IMG/VR virus record: IMGVR_UViG_3300009182_000065
Coordinates: 1 to 61,174 of that record
Source: a virus
Length of the DNA stretch: 61,174 nt
Reading direction: 5' to 3' (one strand)
Shown here: one piece after another, positions 1 through 7,420 of the stretch
Numbering within the stretch: position 1 is the stretch's first letter
Layout of the letters: the number at the start of each line of letters is the position of its first letter
Translations under genes and position numbers: made by a program
The notes under the pieces: generated by a model
Database searches by the model: none
Seen by the model: the letters and a program-made list of their open reading frames with translations, nothing else
Told to the model about the DNA's origin: nothing

Positions 1-276
1 CTTCTTGTATGAATTTGTTTTTGCATCATTTACAATATTTAAATGAGATGATCTACAACCTAATGCACCAAGAACATACTTTGTGTCTTGCTTGTTAAAA
101 TTTCTAAACAAACTAAAACTTGGTGGTAATTGATTATAAGATGTTGCTGATATCCTTTGAAAATTTTTTATATTAAAGGTTTTAAATTGATTTAAAATAT
201 TTTCGTTGCGTTGTTTATCATTATCTAAATTAATGTAATAAATTTTATCGAAATATGTATCTATTAAAGATTTCAT
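1..276 (-). CDS. Glycosyltransferase family 25-like, C-terminus beyond window
   Basis: The open frame starts with ATG at 276 and reads leftward off the window edge, giving 92 visible residues. The N-terminus has the family-25 (LPS glycosyltransferase) pattern: a beta strand IYYINLD at residues 12-18, then a GCRSSH segment near residue 76. Family 25 enzymes transfer sugars, often galactose, to LPS-type glycans using a GT-A fold; the acidic metal motif would lie beyond the edge. Two further GT25-like genes occur at 31851 and 39295. It is divergent from the sulfotransferase gene at 353. The family call is fairly secure; donor and acceptor are unknown. Confidence 0.6.
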   Translation of the reverse strand, partial: MKSLIDTYFDKIYYINLDNDKQRNENILNQFKTFNIKNFQRISATSYNQLPPSFSLFRNFNKQDTKYVLGALGCRSSHLNIVNDAKTNSYKK

Positions 277-317
277 ACTTTTATCATAACGTATTATGGA
301 TACATGTCAAATAGAAC

Positions 318-345
318 TTGATTTACTTGGTTTACATGTTAAATT
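318..345 (+). promoter_or_regulatory. Sigma70-like promoter for sulfotransferase gene
   Basis: TTGATT (318-323), 16-base spacer, TAAATT (340-345), then 7 bases to the ATG at 353. Spacing matches the other promoters of this window. It supports 353 rather than the upstream ATG at 296 as the start codon, because an mRNA from here would begin at about 352. Confidence 0.5.
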
Positions 346-352
346 TATAATA

Positions 353-1177
353 ATGAAAAACATATTTTTTAATTCTTCCATGCCTCGTAGCATGAGTACA
401 TTGTTTCAATGTATATTGAATCAAAATCCAGAGATAAATGCAACCCAAACCGATCCAGTTTTAGAGTATCTATACGGCGCAAGAATGAATTATACTTCAA
501 CGCTTGAAGTTAAAGCAATGAATGATGATTTAGCAAAAAAGACATGGAGAGGTTTTTGTTGGGGTGGATTAGAAGGATATGCTAATTCTTATACAGACAA
601 ACCAAATATTTGTATCAAGACTCGTGGAGGAACAATTCATTATCGTTGGTTTGAATCCTTTATGCCATACAAACCCAAAATGATTTGTATGGTAAGAAAT
701 TTAAAAAGTATTTTTTCTTCTATGGAAAAAATCTACAGAAATAGTCAAGAATATCATCAGGCTATACAGAATCATTCGGAAATGAAAGGAACTTCTACTG
801 CCAAGAGAATTGATGCTTGGATTGCTTCGCCACCTGTTGGATTAGCATTGGAGAGACTTCAACAAACTTTCTTAGAGGGAATCAACAAAGAAGTTTTATA
901 TATTAGAGCAGAAGACTTAACCAGTTATCCTGATAGAGAGATGGATAAAGTTTATCAGTATCTTAATTTAGAAACTTTTAAACACGACTTCGATAATGTT
1001 GAACAGACTATTAAGGAAGATGATTCAGTTTATGGTTTAACTTCTGATCTTCATACTATTAAACGTAAAGTTCAACCTTTATCTGCTGATTATAATAATA
1101 TTTTAGGAAAGCAAGTTTGTGATTGGATTGATAACAATTTTGCTTGGTATCAGCAAGGATTTGGCTATACTAAATAA
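353..1177 (+). CDS. Sulfotransferase family protein
   Basis: A 274-residue protein with the PAPS-binding signature of cytosolic-type sulfotransferases. The 5'-phosphosulfate loop is SSMPRSMST at residues 8-16. The 3'-phosphate site is VRNLKSIFSS, with Arg115 and Ser123 spaced eight apart as in the family. An ATG at 296 would add 19 residues, but 353 puts the loop at the N-terminus as usual and lies 7 bases after a promoter-like -10 box. Known family role: transfer of sulfate from PAPS to a hydroxyl or amine. The substrate is unknown; a sugar or the product of the adjacent radical SAM enzyme is possible. The next gene begins 5 bases downstream, implying one operon. Confidence 0.65.
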   Translation: MKNIFFNSSMPRSMSTLFQCILNQNPEINATQTDPVLEYLYGARMNYTSTLEVKAMNDDLAKKTWRGFCWGGLEGYANSYTDKPNICIKTRGGTIHYRWFESFMPYKPKMICMVRNLKSIFSSMEKIYRNSQEYHQAIQNHSEMKGTSTAKRIDAWIASPPVGLALERLQQTFLEGINKEVLYIRAEDLTSYPDREMDKVYQYLNLETFKHDFDNVEQTIKEDDSVYGLTSDLHTIKRKVQPLSADYNNILGKQVCDWIDNNFAWYQQGFGYTK

Positions 1178-1181
1178 TTAT

Positions 1182-2177
1182 ATGTACAATGTAACAGACA
1201 TAAGGGACATACACATTGAATTAACTAGTAAATGTAATGCTAGATGTCCAATGTGTTCTCGCACACGTTTAATTCAGTCTGGTAAAGAAGATTTATTACG
1301 AGATGAAATAACATTAGAATTATTTAAAAAATGGTTTTCTGTGGATTTTGTTAAGCAATTAACAGGATTAAGAATGTGTGGTAATTTAGGAGATGCTGTT
1401 ATGGCAAAGGATACAGTTGAAGTTTTTCAATATTTGAGAGAAAACAATTCGAATATGAATCTTAAATTGTTTACAAACGGAGGAGCAAGAGATGATAATT
1501 GGTGGAAAAAACTTGCAGAAACTAACGTCGAAGTTATTTTTGCTATTGATGGTTTAGAAGATACAAACAAACTTTATAGAGTTAATACTGTTTGGGAAAA
1601 AATTATGCACAATGCAAAAGTTTTTATTGATGCTGGTGGAACTGCTTCTTGGTATATGCTTGTTTTTAAACACAACGAACATCAAGTAGATGAATGTAGA
1701 GCATTAGCTTATAGTATGGGTTTTAAAAAATTTGATCCAAAACATTCCAATCGTTTTGGATCTGGATCTGGTTTAGCTGTATATGATAGTGATGGTGTTT
1801 ATACGCATACAATAGAGCCTACAACATATAGTTTAAATATAAAGGATAAAGAAAAAAAGATTAATACTGGCAACAATATTGATTGTAAATCTTTAAGGAA
1901 AAAAAGTATATATGTAGCAGCAAGTGGAATTATAACTCCATGTTGTTGGACTGAATTATCTAAAAAAGCAATGCATGATAAACGTAAAGAATATGAAAAC
2001 AAAATTGGTTCTTATTACAGTTTACATGATTACACTTTAGAAGAAATTCTCAACAAAGATTCATTCAATAATATTGCAAAATTATGGACAAACGAACCTT
2101 TATCTATTTGCAGTAGTCAGTGTGGTAATTTTAAAAAATGTGAATCACAATTTATTGAAAGAGTCTCAAACTCTTAA
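1182..2177 (+). CDS. Radical SAM protein with SPASM-like C-terminus
   Basis: A 331-residue protein starting at the ATG five bases after the sulfotransferase stop; a longer frame opening at 1119 overlaps that gene and is unlikely. CNARCPMC at residues 18-25 is the CxxxCxxC site for the radical SAM [4Fe-4S] cluster. The C-terminal third has further cysteines (a CC pair near residue 256, then CSSQCGNFKKC near the end), typical of SPASM/Twitch domains carrying auxiliary clusters. Such enzymes modify peptides or small molecules by radical chemistry. Pairing with a sulfotransferase suggests a joint modification pathway, which is inference. It ends convergently, overlapping the next gene by four bases. 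Confidence 0.75.
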   Translation: MYNVTDIRDIHIELTSKCNARCPMCSRTRLIQSGKEDLLRDEITLELFKKWFSVDFVKQLTGLRMCGNLGDAVMAKDTVEVFQYLRENNSNMNLKLFTNGGARDDNWWKKLAETNVEVIFAIDGLEDTNKLYRVNTVWEKIMHNAKVFIDAGGTASWYMLVFKHNEHQVDECRALAYSMGFKKFDPKHSNRFGSGSGLAVYDSDGVYTHTIEPTTYSLNIKDKEKKINTGNNIDCKSLRKKSIYVAASGIITPCCWTELSKKAMHDKRKEYENKIGSYYSLHDYTLEEILNKDSFNNIAKLWTNEPLSICSSQCGNFKKCESQFIERVSNS

Positions 2178-2425
2178 TATATCCACTGAATACTATCTGC
2201 ACTAAGAGTAAGCAATTCAGTAGCACGAGCAAGTATACTTTCATTTGTCCAAGCACTTGCTGCTGCATATTCTGTGGAACCATCCCAAACAACAAAAGAA
2301 AGAGGTACTTTTTTAATATGTGCAATAATTCTTTGCTTAGATGGTAAATCTCTTATTGATGTTAAAGCTAATTCGGATTCTTCTATAGTAATAGTATTAC
2401 TGGGTAAATTGATTGTTAAACTCAT
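2174..2425 (-). CDS. Small hypothetical protein
   Basis: 83 residues with no family I recognise. The first half is beta-like (TINLPSNTITI), followed by a helical stretch rich in Ala and Ser. The ATG at 2425 is preceded by TATAAATA (2432-2439, minus strand), the T4 late-promoter consensus, six bases upstream. The position beside tail-fibre and sulfotransferase genes and the possible late promoter suggest a virion-related role, but nothing in the sequence proves it. Confidence 0.5.
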   Translation of the reverse strand: MSLTINLPSNTITIEESELALTSIRDLPSKQRIIAHIKKVPLSFVVWDGSTEYAAASAWTNESILARATELLTLSADSIQWIY

Positions 2426-2431
2426 ATATAC

Positions 2432-2439
2432 TATTTATA
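2432..2439 (-). promoter_or_regulatory. Candidate T4-type late promoter TATAAATA
   Basis: On the minus strand this reads TATAAATA, identical to the T4 late consensus recognised by gp55 (a gp55-like gene is at 26985). It ends six bases before the ATG at 2425, so transcription would begin at or next to the start codon. In this AT-rich genome an eight-base match can arise by chance. A weak TTTAAC lies 16 bases upstream, so a sigma70 reading is also possible. Confidence 0.35.
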
Positions 2440-2456
2440 CAATTTTTGTTTAATTG

Positions 2457-3176
2457 TTAAATATTTTTTTCTTTAATTGTTGTTTGAAACCAAAAATCAT
2501 CTTTCAAGGCAAGTTTTACTTCATTATAATTTAAAAGTTGTTCTTCTAAAGTATATATATTTTGTTTTAATATGGTGGGAGTTACGTTTTTATACCTTTC
2601 TTTAAATTCTGTTATAAATTCATATTCTTTTTGAATATTAAATTTATTTTCAATTAAATCTTCGTAGTATACTTGTAAAAAACTAATATTATTTTGTTCA
2701 AAATATGTACTATATTTTTTGTGTATTGCTTCCCGTTTATCCGTTTCGTAATAATATTTTTCAACATCAAAATTAAATTTAATATTGGTACTATTCAGTA
2801 ATTGTTTGTTTGTTTCTGTAATACAAAAATGCTTTGTTATACGTGCTTTTTGTAGAGAGAGATTTTTTAAAAATTTATTTTTTCTTTCCAGAAAAATAAC
2901 TTTTAGGTTTTTATCTTTTATATACTCCTCTATACTAAAATTATATTTCTTTTCGAGAGCTAACGCTTGGGAAAAAGTTAGTTTGAATCCTGTAAATAAC
3001 TTTTTAGTATGTAAGTTACTAATTATTTTTTGAGGAGTATTATCTACTGTAATAATATCATTTAAATTTCTAATTAAAAAAATTTCAGGATGACACCAAA
3101 CATTGTTTTGTTGGTTTAATAAATTTTTAATTAAATTACTTCCACACCTTGTATCACTAAATATTATAAATTTCAT
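2457..3176 (-). CDS. Stf0-like sulfotransferase
   Basis: 239 residues. The N-terminus FSDTRCGSN (residues 6-14) followed by a HPEIF segment near residue 34 matches the Stf0 sulfotransferase pattern of a PAPS loop (TxRxGS) and a conserved His/Glu patch. The rest is very Lys/Asn/Tyr rich. The gene begins three bases after the stop of the similar gene at 3180-4022. The two share the same beginning and a related C-terminal layout (a YEDL/YEEF segment, then a late LEEQ/LQEQ motif), so they look like diverged paralogues. Known Stf0 enzymes sulfate trehalose; the target here is unknown. Confidence 0.55.
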   Translation of the reverse strand: MKFIIFSDTRCGSNLIKNLLNQQNNVWCHPEIFLIRNLNDIITVDNTPQKIISNLHTKKLFTGFKLTFSQALALEKKYNFSIEEYIKDKNLKVIFLERKNKFLKNLSLQKARITKHFCITETNKQLLNSTNIKFNFDVEKYYYETDKREAIHKKYSTYFEQNNISFLQVYYEDLIENKFNIQKEYEFITEFKERYKNVTPTILKQNIYTLEEQLLNYNEVKLALKDDFWFQTTIKEKNI

Positions 3177-3179
3177 TTA

Positions 3180-4022
3180 TTATATATTTATTGCTTTTAA
3201 AAAAAATATATCTTCTTTTAATAAAGAATAGATTTCATCAAAATTTTCTATTTGTTCCTGTAAAGAAAAAATATTTATTTTTTTAAACAAAAGCCTATTA
3301 TCAGGAATTTCTATAAAACTCAATTGTTTGTTGATAAACGTAACTATATCTTTAATTTTTTTTGATTTCTGTTTATTAGAAAATTCTTCATATGAAACAT
3401 TTAATACATTTATATTATTTTCTTTAAAAAGTTGATCATATTTTTTATATAAAAAATCATATAATTTTGATCTTTCTAAATATAGATTAACATCAAATAT
3501 AATTTTTTGTTTGATTTGTTGTTCGTTTTGTCCTAATGTAACAATATTTGTTTGTTTTCTTCTTTGATATGAAAACTCTTGCAAAAATTTATTTTGTCTA
3601 TTTAAATGAATTATTTTTATATTGTTTTCTTTAATGTACTCAATTACATTAAAATTCTGCAAACTTTCAATTTGATTGTAAAAAATTTTACATCCTAAAT
3701 ATTTTTTTGTATTATATTTTTTAAGAATATCAATCAAATGAATAGGATTTGTTAATCTATTTAAGTTTAATTTATTTTGTACTATTTCAGATGCAATTTT
3801 AAAATCCTCAATAGTAATTTTTTTTTGTTTGTACTGTTTATTAAAAAAATTAATTTTACTAATATGAGGATTAACAGAAAACTTTTTACTATCTTCACTA
3901 GATAATTTTATACCTGTATCTAAAAATATCTCATAGTGACATTTAATATCTGTTTGTTTATTCAGATAATCGCAAAGCATTGTTGAACCTGTTCTAGGTG
4001 TACCAATAATAATAAAATTCAT
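3180..4022 (-). CDS. Stf0-like sulfotransferase
   Basis: 280 residues from the ATG at 4022, which overlaps the TGA of the upstream glycosyltransferase by one base (TGATG). A start 12 bases earlier is possible but would overlap more. GTPRTGSTM at residues 7-15 is a clear PAPS-binding loop, followed by HYEIF near residue 34 as in Stf0 proteins. A later lysine- and asparagine-rich helical region is low complexity. Cytoplasmic, no signal peptide. The TGATG coupling to a glycosyltransferase suggests that sugar transfer and sulfation act on the same glycan; this is inference. Confidence 0.6.
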   Translation of the reverse strand: MNFIIIGTPRTGSTMLCDYLNKQTDIKCHYEIFLDTGIKLSSEDSKKFSVNPHISKINFFNKQYKQKKITIEDFKIASEIVQNKLNLNRLTNPIHLIDILKKYNTKKYLGCKIFYNQIESLQNFNVIEYIKENNIKIIHLNRQNKFLQEFSYQRRKQTNIVTLGQNEQQIKQKIIFDVNLYLERSKLYDFLYKKYDQLFKENNINVLNVSYEEFSNKQKSKKIKDIVTFINKQLSFIEIPDNRLLFKKINIFSLQEQIENFDEIYSLLKEDIFFLKAINI

Positions 4023-4969
4023 CAATATAAACAAGGTGGTAAAGGTAAATTCTCTTTCCTTTTTATAAAATATTCCATTATATCATTTTTAAGATCTAAT
4101 GAAACATGATTAGCAAATTTAAAAGGTTTATTTGGTATATCAATTAAATCTTTGTTTGAATCAAACATATGTGATGTGAGAATGTTGTGTCTGTTTACAT
4201 AATCTCTATTATATAATTCTCCATGATACATTGAATAAACAGTAACATCTTCTAAAAAAGATATATCAGATGGTTTTATTTCATTTAATACATTATTACA
4301 ATATTCTAAATAAGATGTTATGTTAACACCTGCTATTTCCTGTCTAAATTTTAAGTCAAAAAGAGAACCAAATAAAAGTTTATCCCCACTACCAATAATG
4401 TTATAATCATATAATTTTATTTTCTTTAATACATCATATCTGAATGCCCAAGCAAGACCATATGCTGAACTTTTATTATTAAATGATTTATATATAAGAT
4501 GATTTCTAACAACCGATATACCAGAATTACAAAAGTTATATGTTAAATCATGATTTAATTTAAAAAAATTTATATTTTCTAATTCTAATAATGGATTAAA
4601 AACTAAAGTATCAGAAAAGCACTGAACAACTTTATATTGTTCTAAGTTCTTACATAAAACATCTACAAAATCTTCTTTACCAAAAATAATATCTGTATCT
4701 GCAATTATTACTATGTCAGTATTTTGAGGCAATAAATCAATTCCTATATTGAGTAATCTTTCCTTCTGCCACATTATATCTCCATCAGATATTTGAATTA
4801 AAGAATCAGCATCCCTATTATTAAGTTCAAAATTTCCATTAGGACTAAATTCAACAGTTAATAACTTAACATTATGTTTGCGAATGTTTTTTTGAAAAAT
4901 ATTATAATTTTTATATCTGAAAGCACTACCTGTATAGTTAAAATAACAACAAACTACAGCTACATTCAT
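4022..4969 (-). CDS. GT-A fold glycosyltransferase
   Basis: 315 residues. Visible features are an N-terminal strand MNVAVVCCYF, the helix QKERLLNIGIDLLP at residues 68-81 typical of phage GT-A enzymes, and the metal/nucleotide-sugar motif DTD at 91-93 within IIADTDIIF. A central FCNSGISVVR segment and a Trp-containing AWAFRYDVL segment also recall family 2-like acceptor regions. No membrane segment, so cytosolic. It is first in a three-gene minus-strand operon with two Stf0-like sulfotransferases. Its promoter lies directly upstream. Sugar donor unknown. Confidence 0.6.
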   Translation of the reverse strand: MNVAVVCCYFNYTGSAFRYKNYNIFQKNIRKHNVKLLTVEFSPNGNFELNNRDADSLIQISDGDIMWQKERLLNIGIDLLPQNTDIVIIADTDIIFGKEDFVDVLCKNLEQYKVVQCFSDTLVFNPLLELENINFFKLNHDLTYNFCNSGISVVRNHLIYKSFNNKSSAYGLAWAFRYDVLKKIKLYDYNIIGSGDKLLFGSLFDLKFRQEIAGVNITSYLEYCNNVLNEIKPSDISFLEDVTVYSMYHGELYNRDYVNRHNILTSHMFDSNKDLIDIPNKPFKFANHVSLDLKNDIMEYFIKRKENLPLPPCLY

Positions 4970-4975
4970 TATTAT

Positions 4976-5003
4976 ATTTTATAGAAGAATTTTAAAAAAT
5001 CAA
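4976..5003 (-). promoter_or_regulatory. Sigma70-like promoter for glycosyltransferase operon
   Basis: On the minus strand TTGATT (5003-4998), 16-base spacer, TAAAAT (4981-4976), then six bases to the ATG at 4969. The geometry is the same as at the other listed promoters and predicts a leaderless or near-leaderless transcript for the operon 4969-2457. Confidence 0.5.
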
Positions 5004-5009
5004 GATTTA

Positions 5010-6692
5010 TTAAGCGGCTCCCAAACCTACTGGATTACCACTTGTATCAACTCCTACTTTCCATCTTTTACCTGTGGAGTCTTTTAATACTATTATAGAT
5101 GGTGTATTTGTTACTTCAAGACTATTAATATATGTATAGTTAGCTGATAATGCTGTTATATTAGATCCTAAAACAAATGAATTATCCAAACCTAAATTAA
5201 TACAATTGTTTGAACCCGCTGCAATAAATGAGCAGTTTGATCCTATATAGTTGCCTTGACCACCAGCTATAACAGAACTACGAGTAGTTAAACCATAATC
5301 ATTACCATAAGGATAAGTGACACCATTACCTTTATTATACAAAAATGTAATTTCTGCTTCGGATAATGGTCTGTACCATATTCCAAGTTCATCCATTTTA
5401 ACACCATTTGCAGACGATGCATATGAACCATCTGGCTGCGCAAGTACACCATATATATTTGTATAATTTGTATTATCTATTTTATGTCCAATATAAACTC
5501 CATTTCGATACATACGTACTCTACCATTAACATCTCTAGTAAGAGTAGCCATAGTCCAAGCGTTTGTTGGGCTGCCTATAATAACATTTAAACGATAATA
5601 TGCATTTGGAACACCATAATACATACAATTATAATTTACATTAAAGTTTAATGATCCGTAGCCTTGTCCAGAAAATTGTTGAATATTTGAATTGTAAGTA
5701 GGAATTGTCCAATAATTAATTGTAAATTCTCCAGAAAGATTAACAGTACTGGTTGTAGATAACCATCCAGTAGTGTTACCTATAATACCATTTCCAATAC
5801 GACCTGTTGTAGATGAAATTGTATTATGTTGTATTAAATGATTAGATCCAATTGAATTATTTCTTGTTCCAGTTCCTGATTCATCAAGTTTCCAATAAGA
5901 AGTAAGATTCTGGTTTGGTATAGCTACAGTATTAGAAACACCACCCCCAATAAATGAAGAATATCCTGAATTTGTGTTACGTATACCTGAAGCAATATAT
6001 GATTCAGCTTCGTATATAACATTACCACAACCACTACCAATACCAGACCACCAACCAGCATTTAAAATACGATTTCTATCTCCACCCCCAATACTTGCAC
6101 AATTTTGTGATAATGTATTATTTTCTCCACCATTTATTGTTGAACTCCTACTATTAATACAAATTTTATTACCATAACCACCAGCTACATTAGAGTATAA
6201 ACCACCAATATCAATATTATTATTATTACCACCACCTACATTAGAGTATAAACCAGAAACTGTATTACCATAACCACCTGCAATAACAGATCTATTAGCA
6301 AATACTTTATTATAGGCACCTCCCCCTATAGCGGCACTATCTCCAGTAACACAATTACCAAGACCACCTGCAATACTAGTAAAATTATAATTAGCACAAT
6401 TACTACAACCACCTACAACATTAGATGCTACTCCTGTAGCTTGATTGTTACTACCACCACCGACAAATGAATAAACAGCAGAAGCTGTATTATTACCTCT
6501 TTTGGGTCGTATAGAGCTTGTAGAATCAATTAATGTATAAGGCTGAGACGATACAGATTGATAAGCTGTATCCCATTGATTACTATTACCACCAGTTATA
6601 GAAGTAGCAGAAACAGAATTAAATACAGCACTGCTTAAACCAGTAACAGTATTATTAAATTGAAATGGTTGTGTTTCTATCTGTAAAGACAT
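5010..6692 (-). CDS. Tail fibre protein with YadA-like repeats and inserted LamG-like domain
   Basis: 560 residues. Residues about 65-260 are tandem short repeats of the type SxxxGGxxN (for example VGGGSNNQAT, IAGGLGNCVT), the left-handed beta-roll repeat of YadA-like adhesin heads. They break at about 262. Residues about 265-455 form a concanavalin/LamG-like domain, recognised by YWKLDESG at its start and MDELGIWYRPLSEAEI near its end. The repeats then resume (VIAGGQGNYIG) and the protein ends in a short tail containing TGKRWKVGVD. YadA-like rolls are trimeric fibres; LamG domains usually bind glycans, so this is a plausible receptor-binding fibre. Confidence 0.75.
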   Translation of the reverse strand: MSLQIETQPFQFNNTVTGLSSAVFNSVSATSITGGNSNQWDTAYQSVSSQPYTLIDSTSSIRPKRGNNTASAVYSFVGGGSNNQATGVASNVVGGCSNCANYNFTSIAGGLGNCVTGDSAAIGGGAYNKVFANRSVIAGGYGNTVSGLYSNVGGGNNNNIDIGGLYSNVAGGYGNKICINSRSSTINGGENNTLSQNCASIGGGDRNRILNAGWWSGIGSGCGNVIYEAESYIASGIRNTNSGYSSFIGGGVSNTVAIPNQNLTSYWKLDESGTGTRNNSIGSNHLIQHNTISSTTGRIGNGIIGNTTGWLSTTSTVNLSGEFTINYWTIPTYNSNIQQFSGQGYGSLNFNVNYNCMYYGVPNAYYRLNVIIGSPTNAWTMATLTRDVNGRVRMYRNGVYIGHKIDNTNYTNIYGVLAQPDGSYASSANGVKMDELGIWYRPLSEAEITFLYNKGNGVTYPYGNDYGLTTRSSVIAGGQGNYIGSNCSFIAAGSNNCINLGLDNSFVLGSNITALSANYTYINSLEVTNTPSIIVLKDSTGKRWKVGVDTSGNPVGLGAA

Positions 6693-6694
6693 GA

Positions 6695-7417
6695 TTATGT
6701 ATTAGAAATTTTTTGATATAATGCAACATCATCTGCATAATAATCTTTAAGAATATTTATCTGATCTTGTGTTAATGTTGGTTTATTTGTTATATCAGTT
6801 TCATTTATAGTTGGAAGAGGAACTGGTAATCCGATTGTAGCACCCAAAGTATCCAATCCTTTATTAAAATCATAATAATTTATATTTTCAAAATTACCTA
6901 TGATTATTGTTTGTGGTCTAAAGTGCCAATTTAAAGTTCCTTTATCTTGTTTAATTAACCAAGAAATAAAATCTTCAATATTAAGATTACTTGGAACCCC
7001 CATGAGTTTTTTTGCATATGCACTAATAAAACGATCAATAGGATCTCTTACAATTGCATGTGGTGTTCCTGTTGGAACACTTGATAATGGAATCACGGTA
7101 TTAATATGTAAACCATCTTGTGCTGACAAATCAGGAAAAAATGTATTTGCTATTATTGTTGTTAGTGTTGAACTACCTACTCTTCTAATATTAGCAATTG
7201 AATGTCCATTAGGTAGATTAAAATATATACTTTGATGAGAATCTAAATTAGTTAAACCTAAATCGTTTGCTTTATTTATAACTTCAATTTCCGTTTGTGC
7301 CAAAAAGAATTGAGGTGAGATTTGATTAAATTCGCCAGAAAGACTGACTATTAATGGATTTGAATTTTTAGCTCCGTAAAAAATTCCGTAGTATGGATTT
7401 GTATATTGTGTTGTCAT
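6695..7417 (-). CDS. Sulfotransferase-2-like protein encoded between tail fibre genes
   Basis: 240 residues. IRRVGSSTLTTIIAN near residues 77-91 resembles the 5'-PAPS loop of carbohydrate sulfotransferases (K-V-x-S-T-S type). VRDPIDRFISAY near residues 123-134 is an excellent match to their 3'-phosphate site (RDPxxRxxSAY). The first 60 residues are phage-specific. It is separated from the fibre genes on either side by only 2 and 3 bases, so it is co-expressed with virion components. It may sulfate a fibre or host glycan, or be a sulfotransferase fold used structurally; the sequence does not decide. Confidence 0.6.
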   Translation of the reverse strand: MTTQYTNPYYGIFYGAKNSNPLIVSLSGEFNQISPQFFLAQTEIEVINKANDLGLTNLDSHQSIYFNLPNGHSIANIRRVGSSTLTTIIANTFFPDLSAQDGLHINTVIPLSSVPTGTPHAIVRDPIDRFISAYAKKLMGVPSNLNIEDFISWLIKQDKGTLNWHFRPQTIIIGNFENINYYDFNKGLDTLGATIGLPVPLPTINETDITNKPTLTQDQINILKDYYADDVALYQKISNT

Positions 7418-7420
7418 AAA

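Noticed and set aside
1119-1181. Longer start for the radical SAM gene at 1119
   Set aside because: Overlaps the sulfotransferase end by 59 bases and adds residues before the usual radical SAM N-terminus.
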